This document shows, in pieces, positions 27,540-34,719 of a stretch of 44,715 bases of DNA. The notes under the pieces were generated by a model that searched no databases, was not told where the DNA came from, and worked only from the letters and a program-made list of their open reading frames with translations. How positions within the stretch are numbered: the stretch's first letter is position 1; every line of letters begins with the position of its first letter. The stretch is from Seohaeicola saemankumensis (GTDB lineage Bacteria; Pseudomonadota; Alphaproteobacteria; Rhodobacterales; Rhodobacteraceae). The position numbers were made by a program, and so were the translations under genes. The stretch is taken from assembly GCF_020171285.1 (NCBI RefSeq), contig NZ_JAIUZI010000021.1:1-44715 (forward strand). Direction: 5' to 3'.

Positions 27540-28151
27540 TCAGCCGCCCAGACCGGCTGCCGCGCTTGCCGCGCCGCCCAGCCCCGCGCCGATGCCGCCC
27601 GTGCCCACTCCCGCAGCAACGCCTACGCCGGCCTCCGCGTCTGCCGAGACGCCGACAGCGCCCGACAGGCTCGATGCGGTGGAAACCGCGGCCGAGGGAT
27701 CGACCGCCAGCGTGCCGGTCGCCTGTGTTTCACTTTGCGTGCGGGCCGAGAACAGCCCCGACAGCAGCCCCTTGCCGCGCGCCACGCCCTGGTTTGCGGT
27801 CTCGACCGAGGCGCGGGTGACGGCGCTCAGCCCGGCCCCGGCCCTTCCGGCAACGTCGGCGGCCGTTTCAAGACCGGCCTTGCCGTGGGATTTCGCCGAC
27901 ATGCCGATGTCGGCGACCGCCCGCCCGGTGGCCGAGACCAGCCCCCTGACACCCTTGGCGGTGCGGGCAGTGGTTTCGGTCGCGATTGCGGTTGTTTGCG
28001 TCGCGGTGGGGTCGACATTTACCTGCGCGGCCGCCTGTGCCTGTCCGGACGCGGTGGAAACCGGGGCCCCGGCCATCGCAGAGACGGCCGTCGCCAGCAC
28101 AATTGCGGTGGACAGCAGCAGGGAGTGTTTGGAAATGTTGATCGTTTTCAT
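27540..28151 (-). CDS. Secreted Ala/Gly-rich hypothetical protein
   Basis: The 203-residue product has a clear signal peptide (about residues 1-27: MKTINISKHSLLLSTAIVLA ... AMAG). A low-complexity Ala/Thr/Gln/Val-rich chain follows, with a region resembling amphipathic helices (VRGLVSATGRAVADIGMSAK, GLETAADVAGRAGAGLSAV). The tail is Gly-rich, ending GGAASAAAGLGG. No known domain is recognised and there is no cysteine. The similar Gly-rich tail in the next gene suggests that the two proteins act together at the cell surface or periplasm. Function unknown. Confidence 0.75.
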   Translation of the reverse strand: MKTINISKHSLLLSTAIVLATAVSAMAGAPVSTASGQAQAAAQVNVDPTATQTTAIATETTARTAKGVRGLVSATGRAVADIGMSAKSHGKAGLETAADVAGRAGAGLSAVTRASVETANQGVARGKGLLSGLFSARTQSETQATGTLAVDPSAAVSTASSLSGAVGVSADAEAGVGVAAGVGTGGIGAGLGGAASAAAGLGG

Positions 28152-28255
28152 GGCGTAAGCCCTCGTTGTTAGCGTTAGGTCCGCCGCGGATCCTTGCCGC
28201 GACTGGACCTCAGCTAACCGGGCCGGGGACCATTCGATATTGGCGGAATGGCCTG

Positions 28256-28291
28256 TTTCGGGCGCTATAAACCAAAGTCATAGGCCCGAAA
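28256..28291 (-). terminator. Inverted repeat downstream of typA
   Basis: An 8-bp perfect repeat, TTTCGGGC/GCCCGAAA, with a ~20-nt AT-rich loop starts 9 nt after the typA stop. It has no T run beyond the stem, so it is a weak terminator candidate. Confidence 0.35.
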
Positions 28292-28299
28292 TCGCCGGA

Positions 28300-30120
28300 T
28301 TAGGAGGCCGCTTTGGCCGCCCGCTTGCGCTCGTGCGGATCCAGATGCCGCTTGCGCAGCCGGATCGCGTTCGGCGTCACCTCGACCAGTTCGTCGTTGT
28401 CGATATAGGCAATCGCCTCTTCCAGAGACATGGTGACCGGCGTCGTCAGGCGCACCGCCTCGTCGCTGCCCGAGGCGCGCACGTTGGTCAGCTTCTTGCC
28501 CTTCAGCGGGTTCACTTCCAGATCGTTGTCGCGCGAATGCTCGCCGATGATCATGCCCTGATAGACATCGGCCTGCGCGCCGATGAACATCTTGCCGCGC
28601 TCCTCGAGGTTCCACAGCGCATAGGCGACCGATTGGCCGTTCTCCATCGAGATCAGCACACCGGCGCGACGACCTGGAATGGATCCCTTATGCGGGGCCC
28701 AGGTGTGAAACACGCGGTTCAGCACGCCTGTGCCGCGCGTGTCGGTCAGAAACTCGCCGTGATAGCCGATCAGCCCGCGCGACGGCACGTGGGCGATGAT
28801 GCGGGTCTTGCCCGCGCCGGCCGGTTTCATCTCGACCAGCTCGCCCTTGCGCGCCCCGGTGATCTTTTCGATCACCGCGCCGGAATATTCGTCATCGACG
28901 TCGATGGTGACTTCCTCGACCGGCTCCAGCTTCTGGCCGTCCTCTTCGCGGAACAGCACCTGCGGACGCGAGATCGACAGCTCAAAGCCTTCGCGGCGCA
29001 TGTTCTCGATCAGCACGCCCATCTGCAGCTCGCCACGGCCCGCAACCTCAAAGGCCTCGCCGCCGGGCGTATCGCTGATGCGGATCGCCACGTTCGATTC
29101 CGCTTCCTTCATCAGGCGGTCGCGGATCACCCGGCTCTGCACCTTCTTGCCATCCCGGCCCGCCAGCGGCGAATCGTTGATGCCAAAGGTGACTGTGATG
29201 GTCGGCGGGTCGATCGGCTGCGCCGGCAACGCCTCGGTCACCTGCGGGGCGACGATGGAATCTGCGACGGTCGCCTTGGACATGCCCGCCAGCGAAACGA
29301 TGTCGCCGGCCTCGGCCATGTCGATCGGCTGCTGGCTCAGGCCACGAAAGGCGAGGATCTTGGTGGCGCGAAAGCTCTCGATCTGGCTGCCGTCGCGGCT
29401 CAGCGCCTTGACGGTATCACCTGCTTTCAGCGTGCCGGATTCGACGCGACCCGTCAGGATACGGCCAATGAACGGATCGCTGCCCAGCGTGGTGGCCAGC
29501 ATGCGGAACGGCTCGTCCTTGCGCGCGATCTGCGCGGGCGCCGGCACGTGACGCACGATCAGGTCGAACAGCGCCGTCAGATCCTTGCGCGGCCCGTCCA
29601 GCTCTTCATCCGCCCAGCCGGACCGGCCCGAAGCATAAAGATGCGGGAAATCAAGCTGTTCGTCGTCAGCGCCAAGGTTGGCGAAGAGGTCGAAACATTC
29701 GTCCAGCGCGCGGTCGGGTTCGGCATCGGGCTTGTCGACCTTGTTCAGAACAACAATCGGGCGCAGCCCCAGCGCCAGTGCCTTGGAGGTCACGAATTTG
29801 GTCTGCGGCATCGGCCCCTCGGCGGCATCCACCAGCAGCACAACGCCATCCACCATCGACAGGATCCGCTCGACCTCGCCGCCAAAATCGGCGTGGCCGG
29901 GAGTGTCGACGATATTGATGCGCACACCGTCCCATTCGACGCTGGTCGCTTTGGCCAGAATCGTGATGCCGCGTTCGCGTTCTAGGTCGTTACTGTCCAT
30001 GGCCCGCTCGGTGGTGGCCTGGTTTTCCCGGTAGGTTCCGGATTGTTTCAGCAGTTCATCGACCAGCGTGGTCTTGCCGTGGTCAACGTGAGCAATAATT
30101 GCGATGTTTCGCAGGTCCAT
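28300..30120 (-). CDS. typA: Ribosome-binding GTPase TypA/BipA
   Basis: This 606-residue translational GTPase binds the 70S ribosome and supports 50S assembly and stress adaptation. G motifs are IIAHVDHGKTTLVDELLKQS (G1), RGITI (G2), VDTPGHADFGGEVERI (G3) and VLNKVDKPDA (G4). EF-G-like domains III and V and the BipA-specific C-terminal domain follow (PSRGLIGYHGEFLTDTRGTG). The Lys/Arg-rich end is usual. Length and start are standard. It is a single gene flanked by the SMR gene on the same strand. Confidence 0.97.
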   Translation of the reverse strand: MDLRNIAIIAHVDHGKTTLVDELLKQSGTYRENQATTERAMDSNDLERERGITILAKATSVEWDGVRINIVDTPGHADFGGEVERILSMVDGVVLLVDAAEGPMPQTKFVTSKALALGLRPIVVLNKVDKPDAEPDRALDECFDLFANLGADDEQLDFPHLYASGRSGWADEELDGPRKDLTALFDLIVRHVPAPAQIARKDEPFRMLATTLGSDPFIGRILTGRVESGTLKAGDTVKALSRDGSQIESFRATKILAFRGLSQQPIDMAEAGDIVSLAGMSKATVADSIVAPQVTEALPAQPIDPPTITVTFGINDSPLAGRDGKKVQSRVIRDRLMKEAESNVAIRISDTPGGEAFEVAGRGELQMGVLIENMRREGFELSISRPQVLFREEDGQKLEPVEEVTIDVDDEYSGAVIEKITGARKGELVEMKPAGAGKTRIIAHVPSRGLIGYHGEFLTDTRGTGVLNRVFHTWAPHKGSIPGRRAGVLISMENGQSVAYALWNLEERGKMFIGAQADVYQGMIIGEHSRDNDLEVNPLKGKKLTNVRASGSDEAVRLTTPVTMSLEEAIAYIDNDELVEVTPNAIRLRKRHLDPHERKRAAKAAS

Positions 30121-30217
30121 GGGAGGTCAGCCTTTGTACGGGAGTTGGCCCGGCGCATAGCGCGCCGCAGCGCAGAATGCCAGAAAAAACCGCGCCCCAT
30201 GCGGACGAACCGCTGCG

Positions 30218-30553
30218 TCAGTGTCCGGTTGCCCCCGAGAACAGGTGGATCACAAGGATCCCGGTCAGGATCATCCCCATGCCCAGAATCGCGGGCCAGT
30301 CCAGCCGCTGGCCAAAAACCACCAGCCCGATCACCGCGATCAGCACGATGCCCAGCCCGGACCAGATCGCATAGACGATCCCGACAGGCATCACGCGCAG
30401 GGTCAGCGACATAAAATAAAACGCCAGCCCATAGCCGATGACCACCAGAACCGAGGGTCCCAGCCGGGTGAACTGCTGGCTGGCCTGCAGGGCGGTGGTG
30501 CCGATGGTCTCGGCGGCAACGGCAAGGAACAGATACAGGTAATGGAGCGGCAT
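30218..30553 (-). CDS. SMR-family multidrug efflux transporter
   Basis: The 111-residue protein has four membrane helices and the small multidrug resistance signature: an early glutamate in the first helix (YLFLAVAAETIGTTALQAS), then YGLAFYFMSLTL, VGIVYAIWSGLGIVLIA and LTGILVIHLFSG. The EmrE/QacE branch exports lipophilic cations in exchange for protons as a dimer; the SugE/Gdx branch exports guanidinium. The sequence looks closer to EmrE. I chose the ATG at 30553, since the upstream open frame runs through hairpins. Confidence 0.9.
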   Translation of the reverse strand: MPLHYLYLFLAVAAETIGTTALQASQQFTRLGPSVLVVIGYGLAFYFMSLTLRVMPVGIVYAIWSGLGIVLIAVIGLVVFGQRLDWPAILGMGMILTGILVIHLFSGATGH

Positions 30554-30606
30554 GGGGCCTCCGGCGCGTTGGCGTGGTCTCCGTCTCTTGGCCCGAAGCG
30601 CGGTCC

Positions 30607-30678
30607 GGGGCAAGCCCCAAGCCCGCGCGGGTGCGGTGGGGTGAAACCCCACCCTACACCGCACGCACCGACCGGTGC
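30607..30678. repeat. Cluster of three perfect hairpins between icd and the SMR gene
   Basis: Three inverted repeats follow one another: GGGGC-AA-GCCCC (30607-30618), GGTGGGGT-GAA-ACCCCACC (30635-30653) with an overlapping outer pair GTGCGGTG/CACCGCAC (30631-30664), and GCACCG-AC-CGGTGC (30665-30678). The last ends right at the icd stop. No T run is present. They look like an extragenic palindromic repeat that could stabilise or end icd mRNA. Confidence 0.6.
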
Positions 30679-31893
30679 CTAACCCGCAAGCGCCTTGTTG
30701 AGGTTTTCGTCGACCTTCTCGAGGAACCCCATGGTGGTCAGCCAGCCCTGATCGGGCCCCACCAACAGCGCCAGATCCTTGGTCATGTGGCCGCTTTCCA
30801 CCGTCTGCACGATGACCCGTTCCAGCGTTTCCGCAAAGGCCCGCAGGGCGACATTGCCGTCCAGCTTGGCGCGATGCTTCAGCCCGCCGGTCCAGGCATA
30901 GATCGAGGCGATGGAGTTGGTCGAGGTCGCCTCGCCCTTCTGATGCTGCCGGTAGTGGCGGGTGACAGTGCCATGCGCCGCCTCGGCCTCCACGATCCGG
31001 CCATCCGGTGTCATCAACTGGCTGGTCATCATGCCGAGGCTGCCAAACCCCTGCGCGACGGTGTCGGATTGCACGTCGCCGTCATAGTTCTTGCAGGCCC
31101 AGACGAATTTACCGTTCCATTTCAGCGCACAGGCGACCATGTCATCGATCAGCCGGTGTTCGTACCAGATACCGGCCTCCTTGAACTTCTCGGCGAATTC
31201 CTCGTCATGGACCTGCTGGAACAGGTCCTTGAACCGTCCGTCATAGGCTTTGAGGATGGTGTTCTTGGTCGAGAGATACAGCGGCCAGCCCATGTTCAGC
31301 GCGTAGTTCATCGAGGCGCGGGCGAAGTCGATGATCGACTGGTCGAGGTTATACATGCCCATGAAAACCCCGGCCGAGGGCGCGTCATAGACGATCTTCT
31401 CGAATTCGGTGCCGTCCTCGCCGACGTATTTCATGGTCAGCTGCCCCTTGCCGGGGAAATGGAAATCGGTGGCCTTGTACTGGTCGCCAAAGGCATGGCG
31501 GCCGACCACGATGGGATTGGTCCAGCCCGGCACCAGGCGGGGCACATTGCGACAGATGATCGGCTGGCGGAACACCACGCCGCCCAGGATGTTGCGGATG
31601 GTGCCATTGGGGCTGCGCCACATCTTCTTCAGGCCAAATTCCTCCACCCGGGCTTCGTCCGGGGTGATGGTGGCGCATTTGATGCCAACGCCGACATCCC
31701 TGATTTTCTCGGCGGCCTCGATGGTGATCTGGTCATCTGTGCGGTCGCGCTCTTCGATCCCGAGGTCGTAATACAGCAGATCCAGGTCCAGATAGGGCAG
31801 GATCAGCTTGTCCTTAATGAACTTCCACATGATCCGGGTCATTTCATCGCCGTCCATTTCGACAATCGGGTTGTCCACTTTGATCTTGGTCAC
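30679..31893 (-). CDS. icd: Isocitrate dehydrogenase (NADP+)
   Basis: The 404-residue enzyme oxidises isocitrate to 2-oxoglutarate with NADP+ in the TCA cycle. It is of the eukaryote-like homodimeric type common in alphaproteobacteria (KIKVDNPIVEMDGDEMTRIM, IKCATITPDEARVEEF, SPNGTIRNILGGVVFRQPII, AAHGTVTRHYRQHQKG). The length fits that type rather than the E. coli type. Transcription starts from the region shared with the thioesterase gene, and a cluster of hairpins lies directly after the stop. Confidence 0.97.
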   Translation of the reverse strand: MTKIKVDNPIVEMDGDEMTRIMWKFIKDKLILPYLDLDLLYYDLGIEERDRTDDQITIEAAEKIRDVGVGIKCATITPDEARVEEFGLKKMWRSPNGTIRNILGGVVFRQPIICRNVPRLVPGWTNPIVVGRHAFGDQYKATDFHFPGKGQLTMKYVGEDGTEFEKIVYDAPSAGVFMGMYNLDQSIIDFARASMNYALNMGWPLYLSTKNTILKAYDGRFKDLFQQVHDEEFAEKFKEAGIWYEHRLIDDMVACALKWNGKFVWACKNYDGDVQSDTVAQGFGSLGMMTSQLMTPDGRIVEAEAAHGTVTRHYRQHQKGEATSTNSIASIYAWTGGLKHRAKLDGNVALRAFAETLERVIVQTVESGHMTKDLALLVGPDQGWLTTMGFLEKVDENLNKALAG

Positions 31894-31966
31894 CTCGGGC
31901 TCCTTTGCTGGGGCGAGTCGGAATTTGGCCCCGGCTTACCTCATGCAGCACACACCCGAAAGCGAT

Positions 31967-31982
31967 GTATACGAATGTATAC
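31967..31982. promoter_or_regulatory. Paired GTATAC palindromes in the icd/thioesterase divergent region
   Basis: GTATAC occurs at 31967-31972 and 31977-31982, exactly one helical turn apart, each preceded by AAT or GAT. Both also read as TATAC -10-like elements on each strand. It may be an operator or overlapping promoters for icd or the divergent thioesterase. Function is inferred only from the spacing. Confidence 0.35.
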
Positions 31983-32067
31983 CGAAATGTCGCAGGGCGG
32001 GTCTGGTGTTTTCCGGTTCCCGGCGGCAGGTTGCATCGCAGGCGACCAAACAGCGGAGATAACAGGC

Positions 32068-32481
32068 ATGTATGAAAAGCGGATGACCATCGGCGCGATG
32101 GATTGCGACGCCCTGGGCCATATGAACATGTCACGGTATTTCGCCGCCTGTAACGCCGCCGGATTCGAGATGCAGAACAGCATCGGCTGGCCCGCGGGGG
32201 CCACCCGCGACGGGCGGCGGCTGTCCTTTGCTGTGGTACATCTTGAGAGCGATTTTCTCGCCGAAGTGCTGGAAGGGCAGGTGATCACCGTTTCCGTCGG
32301 CGTCGCCCAATTTGGGCGCAGCTCGGCGACCTTTGTCTACACGATCACCGCAGAGGACGGCACACCGGTGTTCACCGCGCGCTGGAAATCGGTTCTGATG
32401 GACCTCGATACCCGAAAATCCGCGCCGATCCCCGAGGATCTAAAACAGGCGCTGCCGCTTATTCCAGACCGGCTTTCCTGA
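32068..32481 (+). CDS. Hot-dog fold acyl-CoA thioesterase (4HBT family)
   Basis: The 137-residue protein shows the 4HBT active-site pattern MDCDALGHMNMSRYF (an acidic residue near GHMN), followed by the hot-dog helix and strands (ESDFLAEVLEGQVITVSVGV). Members hydrolyse acyl-CoA thioesters in the cytoplasm. The exact acyl chain is unknown. The gene is divergent from icd, and its last 23 nt overlap the convergent HD-domain gene. The frame stays open far upstream, but that part is antisense to icd, so the ATG at 32068 is chosen. Confidence 0.86.
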   Translation: MYEKRMTIGAMDCDALGHMNMSRYFAACNAAGFEMQNSIGWPAGATRDGRRLSFAVVHLESDFLAEVLEGQVITVSVGVAQFGRSSATFVYTITAEDGTPVFTARWKSVLMDLDTRKSAPIPEDLKQALPLIPDRLS

Positions 32482-33043
32482 AAAACGCCACCAGCTGGGG
32501 CCGCAGCCAGGCCCAGATCCCCGGCGCGCCCCGGCCCACGGGGGCGCCGACGCGGGTGTCCATCTGGTCCATGGTCACCCCGTATTCAACCCAGGTGCCG
32601 CCACCGTTGGCCATGTTGGTGATCGGCACCTGCACCCGGTCGATGGCCTTGGCGAATTGCGCGTCGGGGGTTTCGGCGGCTTCGAATTCGTCCCAGATCG
32701 CGCGAAAGGCGTCGCGCTGATCCGCGGGCAGCATCCCGAACAGCCGGTCGGCGGCGGCCAGTTCCGCGGCCTCCTGCGCGGCGCGGTCGACCTGCCCGTG
32801 AATCGGGTTGTCGCCGGCGTCGATCTCGACGATGTCGTGCAGAAGCAACATCTGCAGGACGCGCGCGATGGACACCTCCGGCCCGGCCTGATCGGCCAGC
32901 ACCAGCGCATACAGCATCACATGCCAGCTGTGCTCGGCCGAATTTTCGAACCGGTCGTCGTCAATCAGCCGCGACGCCCGCAGCACAGATTTCAGCTTGT
33001 CCGCTTCCCGCAGGAAAGCGACCTGCGCATCCAGCCGCTCCAT
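32459..33043 (-). CDS. HD-domain phosphohydrolase (YfbR-like)
   Basis: The 194-residue protein has the metal-binding HD pattern: SAEHSWHVMLYALVLAD, LLLHDIVEIDAGD, and a later acidic KAIDRVQ. It resembles YfbR-type 5'-deoxynucleotidases and HDDC2-like hydrolases that act on nucleoside monophosphates. It is the last of three coupled genes: its ATG overlaps the stop of the small upstream gene as TGATG. Confidence 0.86.
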   Translation of the reverse strand: MERLDAQVAFLREADKLKSVLRASRLIDDDRFENSAEHSWHVMLYALVLADQAGPEVSIARVLQMLLLHDIVEIDAGDNPIHGQVDRAAQEAAELAAADRLFGMLPADQRDAFRAIWDEFEAAETPDAQFAKAIDRVQVPITNMANGGGTWVEYGVTMDQMDTRVGAPVGRGAPGIWAWLRPQLVAFFRKAGLE

Positions 33044-33312
33044 CAGCCCTCCGACGGCGACCCTGACGGCGACCCTGACGGCGGCGCGTTCTTGGCCCGC
33101 GCATCGGCCAGCTTCTTGGCCAGGAACCGTCGCGCCGTGCGTTCGGCCAGACGGACGCGCACCTCGGTCAGATAGGCTTCTTCCAGCGATTGCGAGGCGG
33201 CCGCCAGGACGTTGCCCACCTCGACGTAAAGCCGGTCCTGACCGGTCTCGTCCATCACGTCCATCGTGTCCTGAGCCAGTTTCCCGGCCAGATCGTCGAT
33301 CGTGCCCGACAT
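33043..33312 (-). CDS. Conserved hypothetical protein with SGSP repeat tail
   Basis: The 89-residue protein is mostly helical (TIDDLAGKLAQDTMDVMDET, VLAAASQSLEEAYLTEVRVR) and ends in a basic stretch and a short Pro/Ser/Gly tail. The tail is encoded by a 12-bp tandem repeat (unit GACGGCGACCCT on the plus strand, 33053-33076 plus a partial third copy), which gives SGSPSGSP. I do not recognise the family. TGATG overlaps tie it to the hydrolase before it and the HD gene after it. The repeat length may vary between strains. Confidence 0.72.
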   Translation of the reverse strand: MSGTIDDLAGKLAQDTMDVMDETGQDRLYVEVGNVLAAASQSLEEAYLTEVRVRLAERTARRFLAKKLADARAKNAPPSGSPSGSPSEG

Positions 33313-33965
33313 CAGCGGCTGGTCTCGGTCAGGCGGCGCTTCACGTAATCCGAGACAGAGCCGATCAGCGTGTCCATGTGCGGCTCCTGAAAGAAGTGGT
33401 CGGCACCCTCGACTTCCTGATGGGTGATGGTGATGCCCTTTTGTTCGTGCAGCTTGTTGACCAGCGCCACCGTGTCGGCAGGCGGCGCGACCCGGTCGGC
33501 GCCGCCGTTGATGATCAGGCCCGAGGACGGGCAGGGCGCCAGGAACGAAAAGTCATACATGTTCGCGGGGGGCGACACGCTGATGAAACCGGTGATCTCG
33601 GGCCGCCGCATCAGCAGCTGCATCCCGATCCAGGCCCCAAAGGAAAAGCCCGCAACCCAGCAATGTTTCGAGTTGTTGTTCATCGACTGCAGGTAATCCA
33701 GCGCCGAGGCCGCATCGCTCAGCTCGCCGATCCCCTGATCGTATTCGCCCTGGCTGCGCCCGACCCCGCGGAAATTGAACCGCAGCACGGTGAACCCCAT
33801 GTTGTAAAAGGCGTAGTGCAGGTTATAGACGACCTTGTTGTTCATGGTGCCGCCGAACTGCGGATGCGGATGCAGCACGATGGCAATGGGGGCGTCTTTT
33901 TCTTTTTGCGGATGATAGCGGCCTTCAAGGCGGCCTTCGGGTCCGGGAAAGATGACCTCGGGCAT
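33312..33965 (-). CDS. Alpha/beta hydrolase
   Basis: This 217-residue protein is an alpha/beta hydrolase of the dienelactone-hydrolase-like 'alpha/beta superfamily' type. It has HPHPQFGGTMNNKVV, FRGVGRSQGEYD, the nucleophile-elbow-like GFSFGAWIG, and a late aspartate and histidine (NGGADRVAP, EGADHFFQ). GFSFG fits G-x-S-x-G with serine as nucleophile. The substrate is unknown. The ATG at 33965 is preferred; the frame runs on upstream into the iscR promoter. It heads a coupled three-gene set and is divergent from iscR. Confidence 0.87.
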   Translation of the reverse strand: MPEVIFPGPEGRLEGRYHPQKEKDAPIAIVLHPHPQFGGTMNNKVVYNLHYAFYNMGFTVLRFNFRGVGRSQGEYDQGIGELSDAASALDYLQSMNNNSKHCWVAGFSFGAWIGMQLLMRRPEITGFISVSPPANMYDFSFLAPCPSSGLIINGGADRVAPPADTVALVNKLHEQKGITITHQEVEGADHFFQEPHMDTLIGSVSDYVKRRLTETSR

Positions 33966-34014
33966 GGGGGCAGTGGTCCTGTCTCTTTTTCGGGAGGTGC
34001 GCCGGGCGGAAATC

Positions 34015-34043
34015 TTGACGAATTCTCTCGGGCACCTTAGAAC
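34015..34043 (+). promoter_or_regulatory. Predicted promoter of the iscR-suf operon
   Basis: TTGACG (34015-34020), a 17-nt spacer and TAGAAC (34038-34043) form a good sigma-70-type promoter 115 nt upstream of iscR. The -10 lies within the palindrome described next. Confidence 0.6.
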
Positions 34044-34051
34044 GGTTCTAA
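34037..34051 (+). promoter_or_regulatory. Irr/ICE-like palindrome at the iscR promoter
   Basis: TTAGAAC-G-GTTCTAA is a perfect 7-bp inverted repeat around one base. It resembles the alphaproteobacterial iron-control element (Irr box, TTTAGAA-n3-TTCTAAA-like). It covers the -10, so bound protein should repress suf expression under the condition that favours binding. The repeat is seen; the regulator is inferred. Confidence 0.6.
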
Positions 34052-34157
34052 TTGATGGGCGCGCAGGCAATGGCAACGACGCTGTCAGGCGGAGATACGC
34101 ATTGCAGCGCAAGAGGTCAATGATGTCGCGTTTTTATCGGCTACAGGGAGCAAGCGG

Positions 34158-34619
34158 ATGAAGCTGTCAACAAAAGGCCGATACGCGATGGTGGCGCTGG
34201 CCGATATCGCGTTGCAGCCGCAGGATACCCTGGTCACGCTGGGGGAAATTTCGCAACGCCAGAACATTTCGCTGCCCTATCTGGAACAGCTGTTCGTCAA
34301 GCTGCGCCGGGCGCAGCTGGTGGCCTCGGTCCGGGGGCCGGGCGGCGGGTACCGGCTGGCGCGGCCGACCTCGGAAATTCGGGTGGTCGATGTGCTGGCC
34401 GCCGTCGATGAAACCGTGGACGCCATGCACAAGGGACCCGGCGTGTCGGGGGCCTCTTCGGGCAGCCGGGCGCAGTCGCTGACCAACCGCCTGTGGGAAG
34501 GGCTGAGCGCGCATGTCTATGTCTATCTGCATCAGACCCGGCTATCGGACGTGATCGAAAACGATCTGGCGCCCTGTCCGGCGGTGCCGGGGCTGTTTTC
34601 CGTGGTGGATGCGGAATGA
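34158..34619 (+). CDS. iscR: Rrf2-family regulator IscR
   Basis: The 153-residue Rrf2 protein has an N-terminal winged helix (MKLSTKGRYAMVALADIAL, LPYLEQLFVKLRRAQLV) and the Rrf2 wing GPGGGYRLARP. It heads the suf operon, so IscR is the best name. E. coli IscR binds [2Fe-2S] through three cysteines and a histidine; here that loop (GVSGASSGSRAQSLTNRLW) has none. The only cysteine is C140. Single-cysteine IscR is known in Rhodobacter, with unusual cluster ligation. It probably senses iron or Fe-S status and regulates its own operon. Confidence 0.9.
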   Translation: MKLSTKGRYAMVALADIALQPQDTLVTLGEISQRQNISLPYLEQLFVKLRRAQLVASVRGPGGGYRLARPTSEIRVVDVLAAVDETVDAMHKGPGVSGASSGSRAQSLTNRLWEGLSAHVYVYLHQTRLSDVIENDLAPCPAVPGLFSVVDAE

Positions 34620-34636
34620 CGGCGATGCGACGCACC

Positions 34637-34708
34637 GGGCAGGGGGGCGCTGCCCCCCTCTGGGCCGGGGGCCCATTCACCCCCCGGAGTATTTCGGAAG
34701 AGATGAAA
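34637..34708 (+). repeat. Dispersed two-hairpin intergenic repeat, copy 1
   Basis: It has a perfect hairpin GGGGGGC-GCT-GCCCCCC, a second GC-rich hairpin (GGGCCGGGGGCCC), then CCCCCCGGAGTATTT and GAAGAGATGAAA. The same order of parts recurs at 43655-43721 and 44609-44686. This copy lies between iscR and the cysteine desulfurase start and may supply its leader. Confidence 0.75.
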
Positions 34709-34719
34709 CGGGGGCGTCG

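Noticed and set aside
28240..29985. Long plus-strand frame opposite typA
   Set aside because: It is antisense to an unmistakable TypA and has no family features.
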